Source: Siphonodentalium dalli (Eukaryota > Mollusca > Scaphopoda > Gadilida > Siphonodentaliidae). Taken from it: DNA of 64,000 nt. Where the stretch lies: contig CP136062.1 in NCBI GenBank assembly GCA_032622095.1, forward strand, positions 141,192,351-141,256,350. The letters are read 5' to 3'. A program made the position numbers and the translations under genes. Position 1 is the first letter of the stretch. Each line of letters begins with the position of its first letter. The notes under the pieces were generated by a model, which was not told the origin of the DNA, searched no databases, and saw only the letters and a list, made by a program, of their open reading frames with translations. Positions 10,521 to 22,972 of the stretch are shown one piece after another.

Positions 10521-10904
10521 ATACCATTATGTGACACCTGATCAGTGACATGGCTAGAGGGTCTCGTCCACCTTGTAATTTCCAACTGAACACCCCCGTC
10601 GATTGAAACACACGTACAAAGCCATGAGTAAGTGTGCGTAATTCTATTTGTACACCCTCTTGGCATTTGATTTTTCCCAACTCTTCCCTCACAGTCATGG
10701 ATGTATTTCCCGTACTTTTCGCTATGTTGGACACTTTGTCAGCCTTGCAACACGGGAAATAATATCCTTTAATTTGATATATAGAAACCTTTGTTCGGTC
10801 AAAGTGGAGCAAAGGTGATCTTTTTTGTTTTGTTTTGTCCCACGGACTAATGGTAGCCTATTCTAAATGGATCAGATGTCTTGTGTGGCCAATATATATA
10901 CTAT

Positions 10905-11330
10905 ACTAGCCATAGGGGATCCATGAGAAAAGTTTGAGATCTGAATAGGAAGATTGCAAAACCCTAATATATGGTTGACCATGGTTCGGCCCGGTGTGAG
11001 AAAATTTTGAAATCTGAACATGAAAAATGCAAATTCCTATAGCATCTATAGACTGGCCTCAAGATTTCCAACTGTTGCAAATTTTCCAACCTGAACACAA
11101 CCCCTAAGGTTGGAATATGCTGTGCAACTGATGGCCATTTCAGTCCAAACGTTTTACAAAAAGTAAGAAAATATGCAAATGTTGGTCTAAAAACAACAAA
11201 TTACCCACTAACAATTTGTTGGAAAATCAAACTACGAGAACAATTTGAACCTATTATTGGTGTGAAATTTCCAACTGTTGGAAATTCTGACCAAAGTTTT
11301 TGGGGACCCGCCTGTTACCATGCGCGTCCC
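10905..11330 (-). repeat. 'AGTTGGAAATTTCC' repeat, reverse copy
   Basis: Reverse-strand copy of the family at 1205-2110. It shares the 'CCATGGTTCGGCCCGGTGTG' hairpin region, CCAACTGATGACC-type phrases, 'TTACCAAATTGTTGGAAAAT'-like blocks and the TTTGACCAAAG end. It is truncated. Confidence 0.65.
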
Positions 11331-11695
11331 GCATGCACCTGGTAAGAAGTTCTCGGTGGAACTATTGTCAACGCTCTTCGCGAATGAAAGAATAAGTTTA
11401 ATGCAACAATTTTAAGCCACACGTTAAGGAGGAGACGCACATTTTGCATACACCCAGCCAAAATGACAAAATATTTTCAACAAGAAATTTCTCTGGATCT
11501 CTCCGGTAAAGAAAATCTTGAATTTCACATATCCTCATCTTCACATTATACAGAATCTGGCAAATTTTGAGAGTGGACAAAAACAATGGATTTTAATTTG
11601 AGAGGTTAAACATATTGGTCTCTTTTTTGTCCCTTTCGGTACCAAGAAACTGCTAGAATCTATGGGGCGCCGTTCTTCTATTTATTGCTCATTAA
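11331..11695. other. Short unassigned stretch
   Basis: About 365 bp with no recognised gene or repeat. Confidence 0.4.
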
Positions 11696-12112
11696 TGATA
11701 TAAATAATTTATTTTATGATATCACAAAGTGAATATATGATATAAATTTCGAATATATGATATCTTAAAATAGTAAGCATTTAGTGATATCACATATTCG
11801 ATTTTATGATATCATAAAATAAATCTGTGATATCCATTTTGTGATATCGATAATTCGGATGAACTAACTGCATTTAGTGATATCATAAAAAATATTTATT
11901 GATAACCTAAAATTATTATGATATAACAAAATCGAATTATTGATATCACTAAATACTTACTTACATATATTCGATTTTATGATATCACAAATTCATTTTA
12001 TGATATCAATAATTCGAATTAGTGATATCATATATTCATTTTGTGATATCAATAAATACTAGTTATTTTATAATATCACATATTCGATTTTATGACATCA
12101 CTAATTCACGGA
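11696..12112. repeat. TGATATCA palindrome array
   Basis: About 17-20 copies of TGATATCA (or one-base variants) are spaced roughly 20-25 bp apart. They are separated by a small set of linkers such as CATATTCGATTTTA, AATTCATTTTA and ATAATTCGAATTAG, the last itself centred on the palindrome ATTCGAAT. Linkers occur in both orientations and in shuffled order, so this is not a plain head-to-tail satellite. Confidence 0.85.
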
Positions 12113-13576
12113 TTTCAGTAAAAGTGCGGTCTAAATGAAAGATCCCACAAACTTTCGCCATGCACTCCAAGCATGTTTTCGCCACATGTTTATCGGTCCA
12201 CGTGTGGCAAACGTATACTAGAAGTTTTCAACACATAGCGTAATTTCTCAGCTGAATTCCGGCGTAATGTCTTTATCACGGACTACTTTTGATTTTACTT
12301 TTGAGTTTATCGGTCCTATTGTTTGGGGAAACAAACTATTCTCGCGTTCGTTAACCCATCAATAACAATGACAACGTCACCATATATCCCTGAGCAACCA
12401 GGGGGTGTGGTCAGGAAACAAATTACGGATACAAGGTAGAAATTTTGTGTTTTTCAGTTTTGGGGACCCACCATCCCGGGAGCGTAAGTTTTTTCAGGCA
12501 ATTCTTCAAGGATTGGCCACATATATATGAACAATCGGGACCAAAAAAGGACGTTAATATATGGACAATCGCAGCCACGTGTGGCACGCGTGGTCGATTG
12601 TCCATTAAGGAAGAACCATTAACGCTAATCCATGTTTAACTGCAGTACGACCAAAAAGTGAGCACGAGCGCGCATAATGGGGCGGAACGAACCGATCTTT
12701 GTCAGTATGGTGCATAGGCCTACATGTAGGCCCTATATGCGTGGATGCATGATAAGGCATCATGCATACATGTATAGGCCTAGGCTCATGTAGGGTCCAT
12801 CGTATCTGATACGCGATCTTTATGTCTCAGGACTCACGTCCCTGGCTAAAGATCTAGGACCAGGTAGCAGAGTCATGGAGCGTGAAAAGTCATGTCCTAT
12901 GATCCCATATCATATAATAGGATTATAGGAACGGAGTTTAAGTAAATAGAGAATTGTGTTAGTTTGCTGCTCAAGGCTTGAAATGGCGTATGGACCGTTT
13001 GGTACGAACAGTTTATGGTACGTTTCCACCATCAGTTTGCACGCAATAATAAATACCTCGTGAGTAAAATTGTTGTTAATAACAATGTTATGAAGGGTTG
13101 GATGCAACACACCATGACTAAAATACAAAAGGTGATTAGGTCTATATCTGTATATCGTTCACCGGCATCATTTCCCAAGGAAACATGTCCTGAATAACAG
13201 ATGAAGTGTGATTAGTGATCTAGGCTTGTTGTTGTTGTTGTTGTTGTTGACTTCCGCTATTCACTATCCGTTGAATAAGAACTCATGTGCTGTGTTAAAT
13301 TCCCTCAGGTATTATTACTGCAATTACTGATACTCTCTACTTCATAACGGAAAGGTCGGTTTTTCAAATTCTTTTCAATGTAGCCGAAAGGAAGCCATGA
13401 ACCGCCTTCTGGATAATTTGCTGCATAGTAGGCTTGTACTAGTTGTAGTGGTCAGGTGGTACTGGTACTAGCTGACTAGGTCAACATGACCGCTTTCGCA
13501 GATTGCTGCTTCCAGGATACGCACTACGTTCATGACTGAACTACTAGCTGACTAGGTACACCGTGGCATGTCGGGC
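12113..13576. other. Intergenic, nothing recognised
   Basis: Low-complexity and AT-rich sequence with a (GTT)n run at about 13228-13250. A minus-strand open frame at 12910-13128 follows a TTTTGTATTTTAG acceptor-like site, but it resembles no family I know. Confidence 0.4.
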
Positions 13577-14085
13577 ACACATCCAACACGGTCTACGTAG
13601 CTCGTTTTGTCTACTGTAGCCTGATTGAGCTATGTTTTTAATGGGATTTACACACCTCCAAAAGTCCATCGATTATCGCCATACCACGAAAAAAGCGCGT
13701 CTCGAAATATTATTAATTGTGTAGTAATTAATTGTGTGATTCGCAAACACAGTTTGTTGCCATAATATCATTGGTTGCATTTTGCCGGGGATTAATGGTA
13801 CGTTCTTAATGGGATTTCAGTGCAACATCTATCGGTTGGAATGTAGGGAACGACAAATTGACAACCATATTTACAGGTCTTAATTAAAACTTTGTTAATT
13901 GCGCCTAAGCCGTGGTGAGTCGTTGAGCTTTTTGCTTCTTTGCAGACGTGATAGTAGTACACAACTAATGAAAGAAAATTTGAAATGCGCGCTTTTTTTG
14001 ATGGAGGTGTGTAAATCACATTAAAACTGTAGCTCAATCGGGCTACAATAGACAAAACGAGCTACGTAGACCATTTTGGATGTGT
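13577..14085. mobile_element. TIR element (MITE), ~90-bp inverted repeats
   Basis: The left arm begins ACACATCCAACACGGTCTAC and continues through GTAGCTCGTTTTGTCTA and TTACACACCTCCA. The right arm is its inverse (TGGAGGTGTGTAAAT ... GACAAAACGAGCTACGTAGA ... TTGGATGTGT). The centre of roughly 330 bp has no coding potential, so this is a non-autonomous DNA transposon of unknown superfamily. Confidence 0.75.
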
Positions 14086-14266
14086 ACCTATTTTCGAGAC
14101 AGCAACTCAAACGGAAATTTAGGACAGTAATAGGTCTACCAGGTCTTGCAACTGTGAAAATACAGATACGGTACTATAATTATATAGCTGTATTCAGTTA
14201 AACTAGATGTATTAACGTAGCTAGCTTTAAGCAGCTATATATACGGCTTTCAAATCGGCTGTTTTT

Positions 14267-15345
14267 AGCTCAACTTTATTTTGTAAAGTTTGAGCTATTG
14301 CCATGGCTTTGTCGTTCATCATCCGTGTGTACGTAAGGCGTCAACAATACAGGCTACAGGTCGTACCTTTGGTCGGATCATAATGAAATTTGTCATAGCT
14401 GTTGACATCATTTAGACCAGAATGAATAATTTTGGGGTCAATCGGAGAAAAAAAACATTGCTGCCAGCGGCCATCTTGGATTTTAAAATTCAAACCATTA
14501 GCATGGGCTACATGCCGTATTGTTTGTCTGATCGTCATGAAATTTGTCATGGATGTTAATATTGACATGTAGATGGGAACGAGTCATTTTGGGGTCATTC
14601 GGCCCAAAAACATGGCCGCCAGCAGCCATCTTGGATTTTACTCTTTGTATGACTAAATTCTTTAGCACGTGCTACAGGTCGTACTTTTAGTCTGATCATC
14701 ATAAAATTTGTCATGGATGTCAACAATGACATGTAGATGGGAAACGACTCATTTTGGGGTCATTCGCCCGAAAAACATGGCCGCCAGCAGCCATCTTGGA
14801 TTTTACTCTTTGTATGACTAAATCCTTTAGCACGGGCTACAGGTCGTACCTTTAGTCCGATCATCATAAAATTTGTCATGGCTGTTGAAATTGGAATGTA
14901 GATGGGAACGAGTCATTTTGGGGTCATTCGGACAAAAAATATGGCCGCCAGCGACCATCTTGGATTTAATCCATTAGCACGGGCCACAGGTCGTACTGTT
15001 TGTCTGATCATCATCAAATTTGTCATGGATGTTAATATTGACATGTAGATGAGAACGAGTAATTTTGGGGTCATTCGGCCAAAAAACATGGCCGCCAGCA
15101 GCCATCTTGGATTTTACTCTTTGTATGACTAAATTCTTTAGCACAGGCTACAGGTCGTACCTTTAGTGTGATCATCATAAAATTTGTCAGGAATGTTGAA
15201 ATTGGAACGTAGATGGGAAACGAGTCATTTTTGGGTCATTCGGACAAAAAACTGTGTTTTGGACTGGTCAAATCTTGACCCCACTTGACCTTCAAAATGG
15301 ACAATTCAAGGTCAAAGCCCGGACGAAGTCGGGTCACCTTCTAGT
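14267..15345 (+). mobile_element. Tandem-core element R3, copy a
   Basis: It starts with the hairpin AGCTCAACTTTATTTTGTAAAGTTTGAGCT, continues with ATTGCCATGG, then about six tandem copies of a ~165-bp core (GGGCTACAGGTCGTACCTTT ... GACATGTAGATGGGAACGAG ... CAGCAGCCATCTTGGATTTT). This copy ends in a different sequence (GACGAAGTCGGGTCACCTTC) from the other copies. It has no protein. Other copies begin at 21229, 50341, 53326 and 57706. Confidence 0.75.
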
Positions 15346-18300
15346 AGATATATACGATATCTCTTCATGTTGATAATCTATATAGTATTAATTAGATATT
15401 TCAACTTTCCGCATTCCTTATCGCTCCATTGATTATAACACGTGAAATTATTCTTGTTCCAAGTGTCATTGAAACTTTCATTAGTAGCTTGCTCAAGTCG
15501 TAATATCATGATGTGAAAACTATGACATATGAATCCCACTCTCTGTCAATTCCAATGTTAAAGTAATCATGTACTTCTTTACTACTTAATTCTCAGAATA
15601 CTCTAATAAAACATAAAAAGTCTATTTTATGATTCCCATTCATAGCTATTTGCTATCCCAAGTGTTTGATTAAACATCTACAATCATGACCAATTGGCCT
15701 CTCACTGCTCAATACACTGTGTTGACCCAGACCCATATAACTGGAATGTGTATTGCTTACTTTTGGTCAATATGGATGAACATGTCAGTAAAATACATAC
15801 GGTAATAAAAACGAAAAAAAAATTATCAAAAAATTGATGAAATTTTTTCGCGCACTTAGGGGATAAAGGAAATGGCCGTCCGCTTAGGACAGACAGGAGT
15901 GCACGAGAGGGGGCATGCCCCTCTCGTAGGTGGGGGTCCGGGGGGTCTCCCCCGGGGAAAATTTGGGGCTGCTGAGGGCTATATTCATATGAAAATTGAC
16001 AGTAATTTCATCAATAAAGACCCTATTATATTATGGTTTACTACTGATTATTTATGAAAGTGTCCTAAGATTTAGGTCTAATAATAATAAAGATAATATT
16101 AATGTGGCTTAGATTTAGGTAATTGTTCGATCCCAAATTTACCCAAGTGCATTGTCACTAATTATTACCTCTGTAATCCGAAACCTCTGTACTCCAAATA
16201 TCGGACAGCTTTATTAGTCCGTAAGTGAACAAATACACTAACATTTACCTCCAAAATCCGAATGCTTAAAGCGATGGAAGAGACTGAACGCAATCAGTTA
16301 GAAGTTAATGGTGTGAACGTTTCCGCATTTGAGTTGACCTATGTTTGACCCCGTTGACCGTTATTGACAACATTTAGTTACAAACGGATGAAGTGTTCCT
16401 GTCACATTTATCAAATTTATTTACAAATCCCACTTTCTGCCAATTCCAATGTTAAAGTGACACTGCTAAAGTGACACTGCCTTCCCGGGGTGGTGGGTTA
16501 CAATAATTTAAAAATCAAATATTTCAATCTTGTATACTGGAATTTTTTTCTGGCCCCCTCCCCCACACCCCCTGACAGACACATATATTTTTAATAATAA
16601 ATTTATTATTCTTCTTTTTAGTTATATGCATGTATTAATAAACAAGAAGAAAATCAGCAAGGTTGAAAGATGGCTGAACATTAACAACAGTTAGAAACAG
16701 AAAATATGGTACTCCTTGTCTCCAGTTCTTACACGGAAAATAATTGCATGTAATGTGAGTGAAATTAAGCTTTTGGTATTGTATAAAACAAGTTAGTAAT
16801 GTATTATAAGATACTTGAAATACCATACTTTTTTCCTTATTTGTTGTTTAGGTAAATTGAAAGGTAACATCAGTGTGGAATGCCTTCTCTTTTCGCGCAT
16901 CAACTGTTGGCAGTATTGGCCTGACAATATTTACCTTGACCTTGTAAGCCTGTGCATTCTCTTATATATGTGAGGCTTCCTATGGGACACCTGCATATAT
17001 AGAAAATGCCCTGGGACAGGATCTTTACTGAAGCATCAGAGCAACTCATGTCATGAAAACGTTAAAGGCCTGTTGTCTTGCATTATACCTAACTAGTAAT
17101 TATTGCAAACCGTACTCGTATTTAAATTCGCGCAGTATTATTTTCCCACACGGTTTGGTATAAATTCAGGAGTCGTACTGTTTCTTGCTCAGTTTTAAAT
17201 TGGCGAGGGTAATATGTTCGTGAGTGCATGTTCAGTATTTTACGTAAGAATACATGTTTTACGGACGATTGGAGTCATTAGATTCATATTCGGACAAGAA
17301 TCTCATTACCATTTAAAGCATATAATGCGATAAATAATTGTACCATATAATCTTCTACGTTTAAATGCTTGTAAAAATTAATATTTCAGATCCCGTTTCC
17401 ATATTCACAACCCTGCGTCTAGTGGCACAGTAGTTATATAATAGTCATGAGTTATTTACATGTATGTGAACCCAAATATTTAATATTTAAAACACAAGCA
17501 ACCTTTATTATGTCCCCGACTTGAAGTCGTCGGGTATATAGGCGACGTGTACGTCCGTCCGTCCGTACAAACATTTTGCATTATTGTTCAGCAACTGCTG
17601 GGCCGATTTAGCTGATATTTGTATCTTTAGGACATATTAAGAACTGACACTGTCATCAAACACAGGACCTTTTCTAAAATATGTTTGTCAGTTTTGAATT
17701 CGCGCAACATGGTACGCAAATTCAAGTGCGCGAATTTAAAACTGAGTGAAAAATAGTACTGCACGTATTTAAATACAATTATGTAGCCAATTATCAGACA
17801 ACATGATTTTCAGTGTACTGTACATATATTAATATTTTTCCTCCCATTATTAAGTTACATAAATTTGGAGGTTATATAAACTGAGCCATAATGCTGGGCA
17901 GTATTTTTGTATACCTATTATAAGTGGTTAGTTTTTCCATACTGTCACCATTGGGTTAATTTTGTTTTTATTAGGTACACTGGAGTTGGGGTATTATCGA
18001 GGTTTGCATGAATATTTTGAAAGTAAAACACCATATTACTCTATCGTCAATGATTTTGACCAAGCCCAAATTGTTTCTGGATTTGATTTTGCCAACTGGT
18101 CACATTCAGATTATGTGTGACTATACGATCGGCGATTCGTATACTAGCTGCATTCCTTCATGCTTTTAATAATAATTCCTGATTATAACGATTGTATCTG
18201 TGTATTACTGATAATTACCAAACACCACAGAAAATAATTCTATGGGAAATTATAAATGGTGTATGACGGACATTGGCTAAGCGACTTTAATTGATTTCTA

Positions 18301-18954
18301 AATTACAATTACCAGTAGGCTTATCTTTTCAGTGTGATATTTGAGCTGGTTCATTTTCTGTAAAGCTGCCTTTAGTTACTTTTCATATAATTATATTTAC
18401 ATACTAAGTGTGATTATCACTAAATCCAGCATTCCGATTGGTGGGCGCCCACGTGACTAGTTGCAGTTATTTCTCAGTGAACATGCAAGAGGTCATAACT
18501 GCAACCCCATAATTACATCGCCGCGTCATTGGTTTTGGAAAGAAGAACGCGTAATGTTTTGGGCGCCATTGGACTCGCGCAGGATTGACTTAATAAATCA
18601 TCAGGTTTCAATATAAAGAAATTGTTCCTGTTAACTTTTGCCAAGGGTGCTATGGGATATTTTGGGCTGGTTTTGCTGATAATGCGGGTTGAATTTGCCA
18701 CGGTGGGGGTATGCTAGCACGCGAGTGCACACCTCTTGTTGGAATTTGGTATTTAATGGGGCTAATTGACTTGGTTGGTTTTGAGGTTGTAACAGTAATT
18801 TTACATAACAGTGGTTTCAGCATTCTAACTTGCTAAATCCGGTTAATGGAGAATTGCTAATGATCAAAATATGAACAAATATATTGATATGATTGAAATA
18901 TATTGAGGCTACTCCTGGATTTTAATTGTTTTAAAGACATTCATGAGAATGCAA
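15346..18954. other. Intergenic, largely unassigned
   Basis: Mostly AT-rich unique sequence. A 25-bp perfect palindrome (CGAGAGGGGGCATGCCCCTCTCG) lies at about 15903-15927. A decayed copy of the 'GCATTCTCTTATATATG' hairpin lies at 16950-17030. A fragment with a GTCC microsatellite and a CCCCGACTTGAAGTCGTCGGG hairpin lies at 17510-17570. A GC-richer segment with several CCAAT/ATTGG motifs lies at 18430-18720. No exon was recognised. Confidence 0.45.
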
Positions 18955-20345
18955 CGAAGTTAGGGTGGGTATACTGGAGTCAACTTGTCCGTCCGTCATC
19001 CGTCCGTCCGTGGACACAAATTTGTTTGGGAGTTTTTCTCAGTCATCAACCACCATGTGAATCTGTGCACCTGCGATTATGACGTCTGTTGCACGTTTTT
19101 TGGTGGAGTTATTCCCCCTTTTTCGACTTAGAAAATTTTCGCAACATGTATAATTTTGTCCGAGCTTTTATTTCTACATTTTATAACGGTCGTATTATAG
19201 TATTGGTCTGTCCGTCCGTCCGGGCGTCCGTCCGTTAACCTGGTTTCCGGATGATAACTTTAGTTAGAGTGAACCAAATTTAATAAAATTTGGTATGTGG
19301 GTTTATTAGCCGAAAAGTAAGTTCAAGTTCGAATTTGGGTTCCGCCCGCCAATTTTCACCGGAGTTATGCCCCTTATTTGACGTTTTTTGACTTAGAAAA
19401 TCCTTGAAATTTGTTGTCCGGATGATAACTTTAGTATAGTTTATCGGAATGAATCCAAATTTGGTATATTACTTTCTCCCACCAAAACACAGGTCAAGTT
19501 CGAACTTGGGTTCTGTCCGACCATTTTTGGCAGAGTTATGCCCCTTTTTCGACTCAGAAAATTCAGTTTTTCTTATGTTTTTATACGCAAAACCCGTTTT
19601 TTTGTGGATTACATACATGTATATCGAAATACAGATCAAGTCCGAATTTCGTTTTAATCCGATAACTTTTGCGAGAGTTATGGCCCCTTTTTTTACGTAA
19701 TTTGACTTAGAAAATCCCTGAAATTTGTTGTCCGGATGATAACTTTAGTTAGAGTGAACCGATTTCAATCAAATTTGGTATGTGGGTTTATTAGGAGAAA
19801 AGACAGTTCGAATTTGGGTTCCGTCCGCCAATTTTCACCGGAGTTATGCCCCTTATTTGACGTAATTTGACTTAGAAAATCCCTGAAATTTGTTGTCTGG
19901 ATGATAACTTTACTAGATCTTATCGGATTCAATGATAATTTGGTATATTTCTTTCTCCCACCAAAACACAGGTCAAGTTCCAATTTGAGTTCCGTCCGCC
20001 AATTTTTACCAGAGTTATGCCCCTTTTTTACCAGTTTACGCCGACCCAAGAGAGGGCGTATTTTGCACGCCCAGCGTAGCTCTTGTTTAACTTGGTACAG
20101 ATATGCATAGGAACCTCTTCACCTGTGGTTATGACGTCTGTCCAACATTTTTTGGTGGAATTATCCCCCTTTTTCAAGTTAAATTTTTTTTTTTTGCAAC
20201 ATGCCTAATTTTGTCCGACCTTTTATTCCTACATTTTCAGGTCAATGTTTTTTAATCTTGGCACAGATATTTAGTACCATGGGAACCTGTGCACCTGCGA
20301 TTATGATGTTTGTCCGACATTTTTTGGTGGAGTTACCCCCCTTTG
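18955..20345 (+). mobile_element. Tandem-core element P5, interrupted by a P1 element
   Basis: The left part (18955-19179) carries (GTCC)n and the phrases CACCTGCGATTATGACGTCTG and TTTTTTGGTGGAGTTATTCC. The right part (20089-20345) resumes with GGTACAGATATGCATAGGAA and repeats the same phrases twice. The P1 element at 19180-20088 sits between them, so it entered an existing P5 copy. Confidence 0.65.
19180..20088 (+). mobile_element. Pearl-like element P1, copy 2 (nested)
   Basis: It carries the P1 start (TAACGGTCGTATTATAGTAT), a short (GTCC)n run, and tandem cores with CCGGATGATAACTTTAGT, TTCACCGGAGTTATGCCCCT and CTCCCACCAAAACACAGGTC. The P1 end is AGGGCGTATTTTGCACGCCC plus AGCGTAGCTCTTGTT. 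It is very similar to 62474-63426, much more so than to 2945-4061, so these two are recent relatives. Confidence 0.8.
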
Positions 20346-21228
20346 ATATTATCTTGAAAATAAGCCTAAATACACCAGTTAAATATATTAGTATTTTGAT
20401 AACATGTACTGTAGTTATTAGATGGTTGTCTGTCAGGAGGGGGGGGGGGGTGAAAATTAAACTAAAACCTGACCATCCATACTGATTAGAAATAAAATGC
20501 CAGTCAAACAAAACATAAAAAAAAATGTTTTGGCCTTATTGCCAATGGCTAATTTTGATGGCTGTGTGGCATGAGAATTCAGATATAATTCCCAGGGCCC
20601 ACTCAAGACCTAGGTTCCTTGAATCAATACAGGAAGCTGAAGGAAGAAAATATACCATCTTGCAGAACATTTAGTTGGAATTACTTTCTATATTCTTACA
20701 GGTGGAAGCACCAGCTGAGCAGTATGGGTTATCATTCAATACTGAAAACAGAATAAACCAAGAAATAGAGAATACTGAAGATCTTTCCATCATGAAAATG
20801 ACTTTGTGAAATAGATCATTGCTGCGGTTTGCCCTATCATTGACTCCATGGGCTGTATATTTACTCAACATTATGACACGATTGAAGCCTTGTCTGAAAG
20901 AGCCAAGACAATAAGCTATTTGGTGATTGGATTGTTGGTGAAATTATTAATTATTAAGCTATTCTTGTTACCTATTAAGGGGACAAATGATATTTGCAAC
21001 CTGTCATGTGTTTTAAAATCCATTGTGTTTGTCTTCTGGCCAGGTCAGCCTACTTTTGGTATATCTACGGCCCTTAATTCAATGTGAATTTTCGGTGAAT
21101 TTTTATCATGATAGCATGATTACTTGAACAAATATCAACTGATTTTGTTGATATTCAGTGTAAGGTATTTGTTTTATAGACTTGCTCAGCAATATCTTGG
21201 ATCAAATTTGCCTACTTTGGGTGTTATT
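20346..21228. other. Intergenic, nothing recognised
   Basis: AT-rich sequence with a run of 11 G near 20441. Open frames are short and unlike known proteins. Confidence 0.45.
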
Positions 21229-22418
21229 AGCTCAACTTTACTTTGTAAAGTTTGAGCTATTGCCATGGCTTGGTATCCGTCGTCTGTGTGTGTGTGCGTG
21301 TATGTGTGTGTGTGTGATTCATCAACAATTCCCTTTAGCACGGGCTACAGTTCGTACCTTTGGTCCGATTATTATGAAATTTGTCATGGATGTTGACATT
21401 GACATGTAGATGGGAACGATTCATTTTGGGGTCATCCGGAAAAAAACATGGCCGCTGGCAGCCATCTTAGATTTTACTCTTTGCATGACTAAATCCTTTA
21501 GCACGGGCTACACGTCGTACCTTTAGTCGGATCATCATAAAATTAGTCATGGATGTTAACAATGACATGTAGATGGGAACGAGTAATTTTTGGGTCATTT
21601 GGGCAAAAAACATGGCCACCAGCAGCCATCTTGGATTTCACTCTTTGTATGACTAAATCCTTTAGCACGGGCTCCACGTCGTACCTTTAGTCTGATCATC
21701 ATAAAATTTGTTATGGCTGTTGAAATTGGAATGTAGATGGGAACGAGTCATTTTGTGGTCATTCCGACAAAAAACATGGCCACCAGCAGCCATCTTGGAT
21801 TTTACTCTTTGTATGACTAACTTTTTTAGCACGGGCTACAGGTCGTACTTTTAGTCTGATCATCATAAAATTTGTCATGGATGTTAATAATGACATGTAG
21901 ATGTGAACGAGTAATTTTGGGGTCAATCGGCCAAAAAACATGGCAGCAAGCAGCCATCTTGGATTTTACTCTTTATATGACTAAATCCTTTAGCACGGGC
22001 TATAGGTCGTACCTTTAGTCTGGTCATCATGAAATTTTTCATGGTTGTTGAAATTGGAATGTAGATGGGAAAGAGTCATTTTGGGGTCATTCGGACAAAA
22101 AACATCGCCGCCAGCAGCCATCATGGATTTTTACTCTTTGTATGACTAAATCCTCTAAGCTACAGGGTGTACCTTTAGTTTGATAATCTTAAAATTTGTC
22201 ATGGATGTTAATAATGACATGTAGATGGGAACGAGTCATTTTGGGGTTATTCGGCCAAAAAACATGGCCGTCAGCTGCCATCTTGGATTTTACTCTGTGT
22301 ATGACTAAATCCTTTACTGCTCATTTTTTACACTCCTTTTTAATCTCTCTATTCATTGCTCATCACAAAAAAATTTACCTTCTTTACAAAGTTGAGCTAC
22401 AGTGTCATTGACACTTTC
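21229..22418 (+). mobile_element. Tandem-core element R3, copy b (complete ends)
   Basis: Starts with AGCTCAACTTTACTTTGTAAAG + TTTGAGCTATTGCCATGG and a (TG)n tract. About six ~165-bp cores follow. It ends with AAGTTGAGCTACAGTGTCATTGACACTTT, where AGTGTCATTGACACT is a terminal hairpin and GAGCT mirrors the start. Ends of this kind (subterminal inverted repeat plus 3' hairpin, with a tandem core) are seen in Helitron/Helentron-derived non-autonomous elements. Confidence 0.75.
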
Positions 22419-22574
22419 TTTTTTATACTAGTGTGATAACTTGAACAAATGTTAACTGATTTTGTTGATATATGACCTATTATACTTGTTCAACAATGTC
22501 TTAATCGAGTTTAAAAACTGGCCAGATCCACAGATTTTGGCCAGAGTTATGGCCCTTAATTAGTTCATTTTTAT

Positions 22575-22850
22575 GTTTACCCATATCATAGTATGGTAAA
22601 CATAATGTCAACATCCGGATTGACCACTCGTCATTAGTCCATCCGTCTGTCTGCCTGTGGACACTTTACACATGGAGCGATAACTCGAACATTTTCTATC
22701 TGATCGGAACCAAATTTTTGTATATGAGTTTCTCGGACCAAAATACAAGTCGAGTTCGATTATGGGTTTGATATGAGTTTTGATTACAGAGTTATTGCCC
22801 TTTGACATAGAATTCATGCTAGAAAAACCCATTATCTATTTATAAAATGC
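22575..22850 (+). mobile_element. Fragment of another microsatellite-bearing element
   Basis: Contains GTCCATCCGTCTGTCTGCC, then GATAACTCGAACATTTTCTA, GACCAAAATACAAGTCGAG and ACAGAGTTATTGCCCTTTG. This is the same phrase order as one pearl-like core, but it is a single unit without clear ends. Confidence 0.5.
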
Positions 22851-22972
22851 ACATCGGACCACAGATTTCCAAAATTTGTCGAACAGTATACACCAGGCGC
22901 GTTAATAATAGGGAATAAATTGTGTTTTATCACATAATCTGTCAATATAGTTTTAATTCCTTGCTCAATTTA

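Noticed and set aside
13015-13197. Frame ending TKIQK before a GTGATT site, considered for SS18 exon 1
   Set aside because: Only IQK matches; the preceding residues differ and the donor is poor.
19449-20110. Frames with PPKHRSSSNLGSVRPFL, also seen at 62765-63034
   Set aside because: Shared only because the DNA repeat (P1) is shared; frames are broken differently in each copy.
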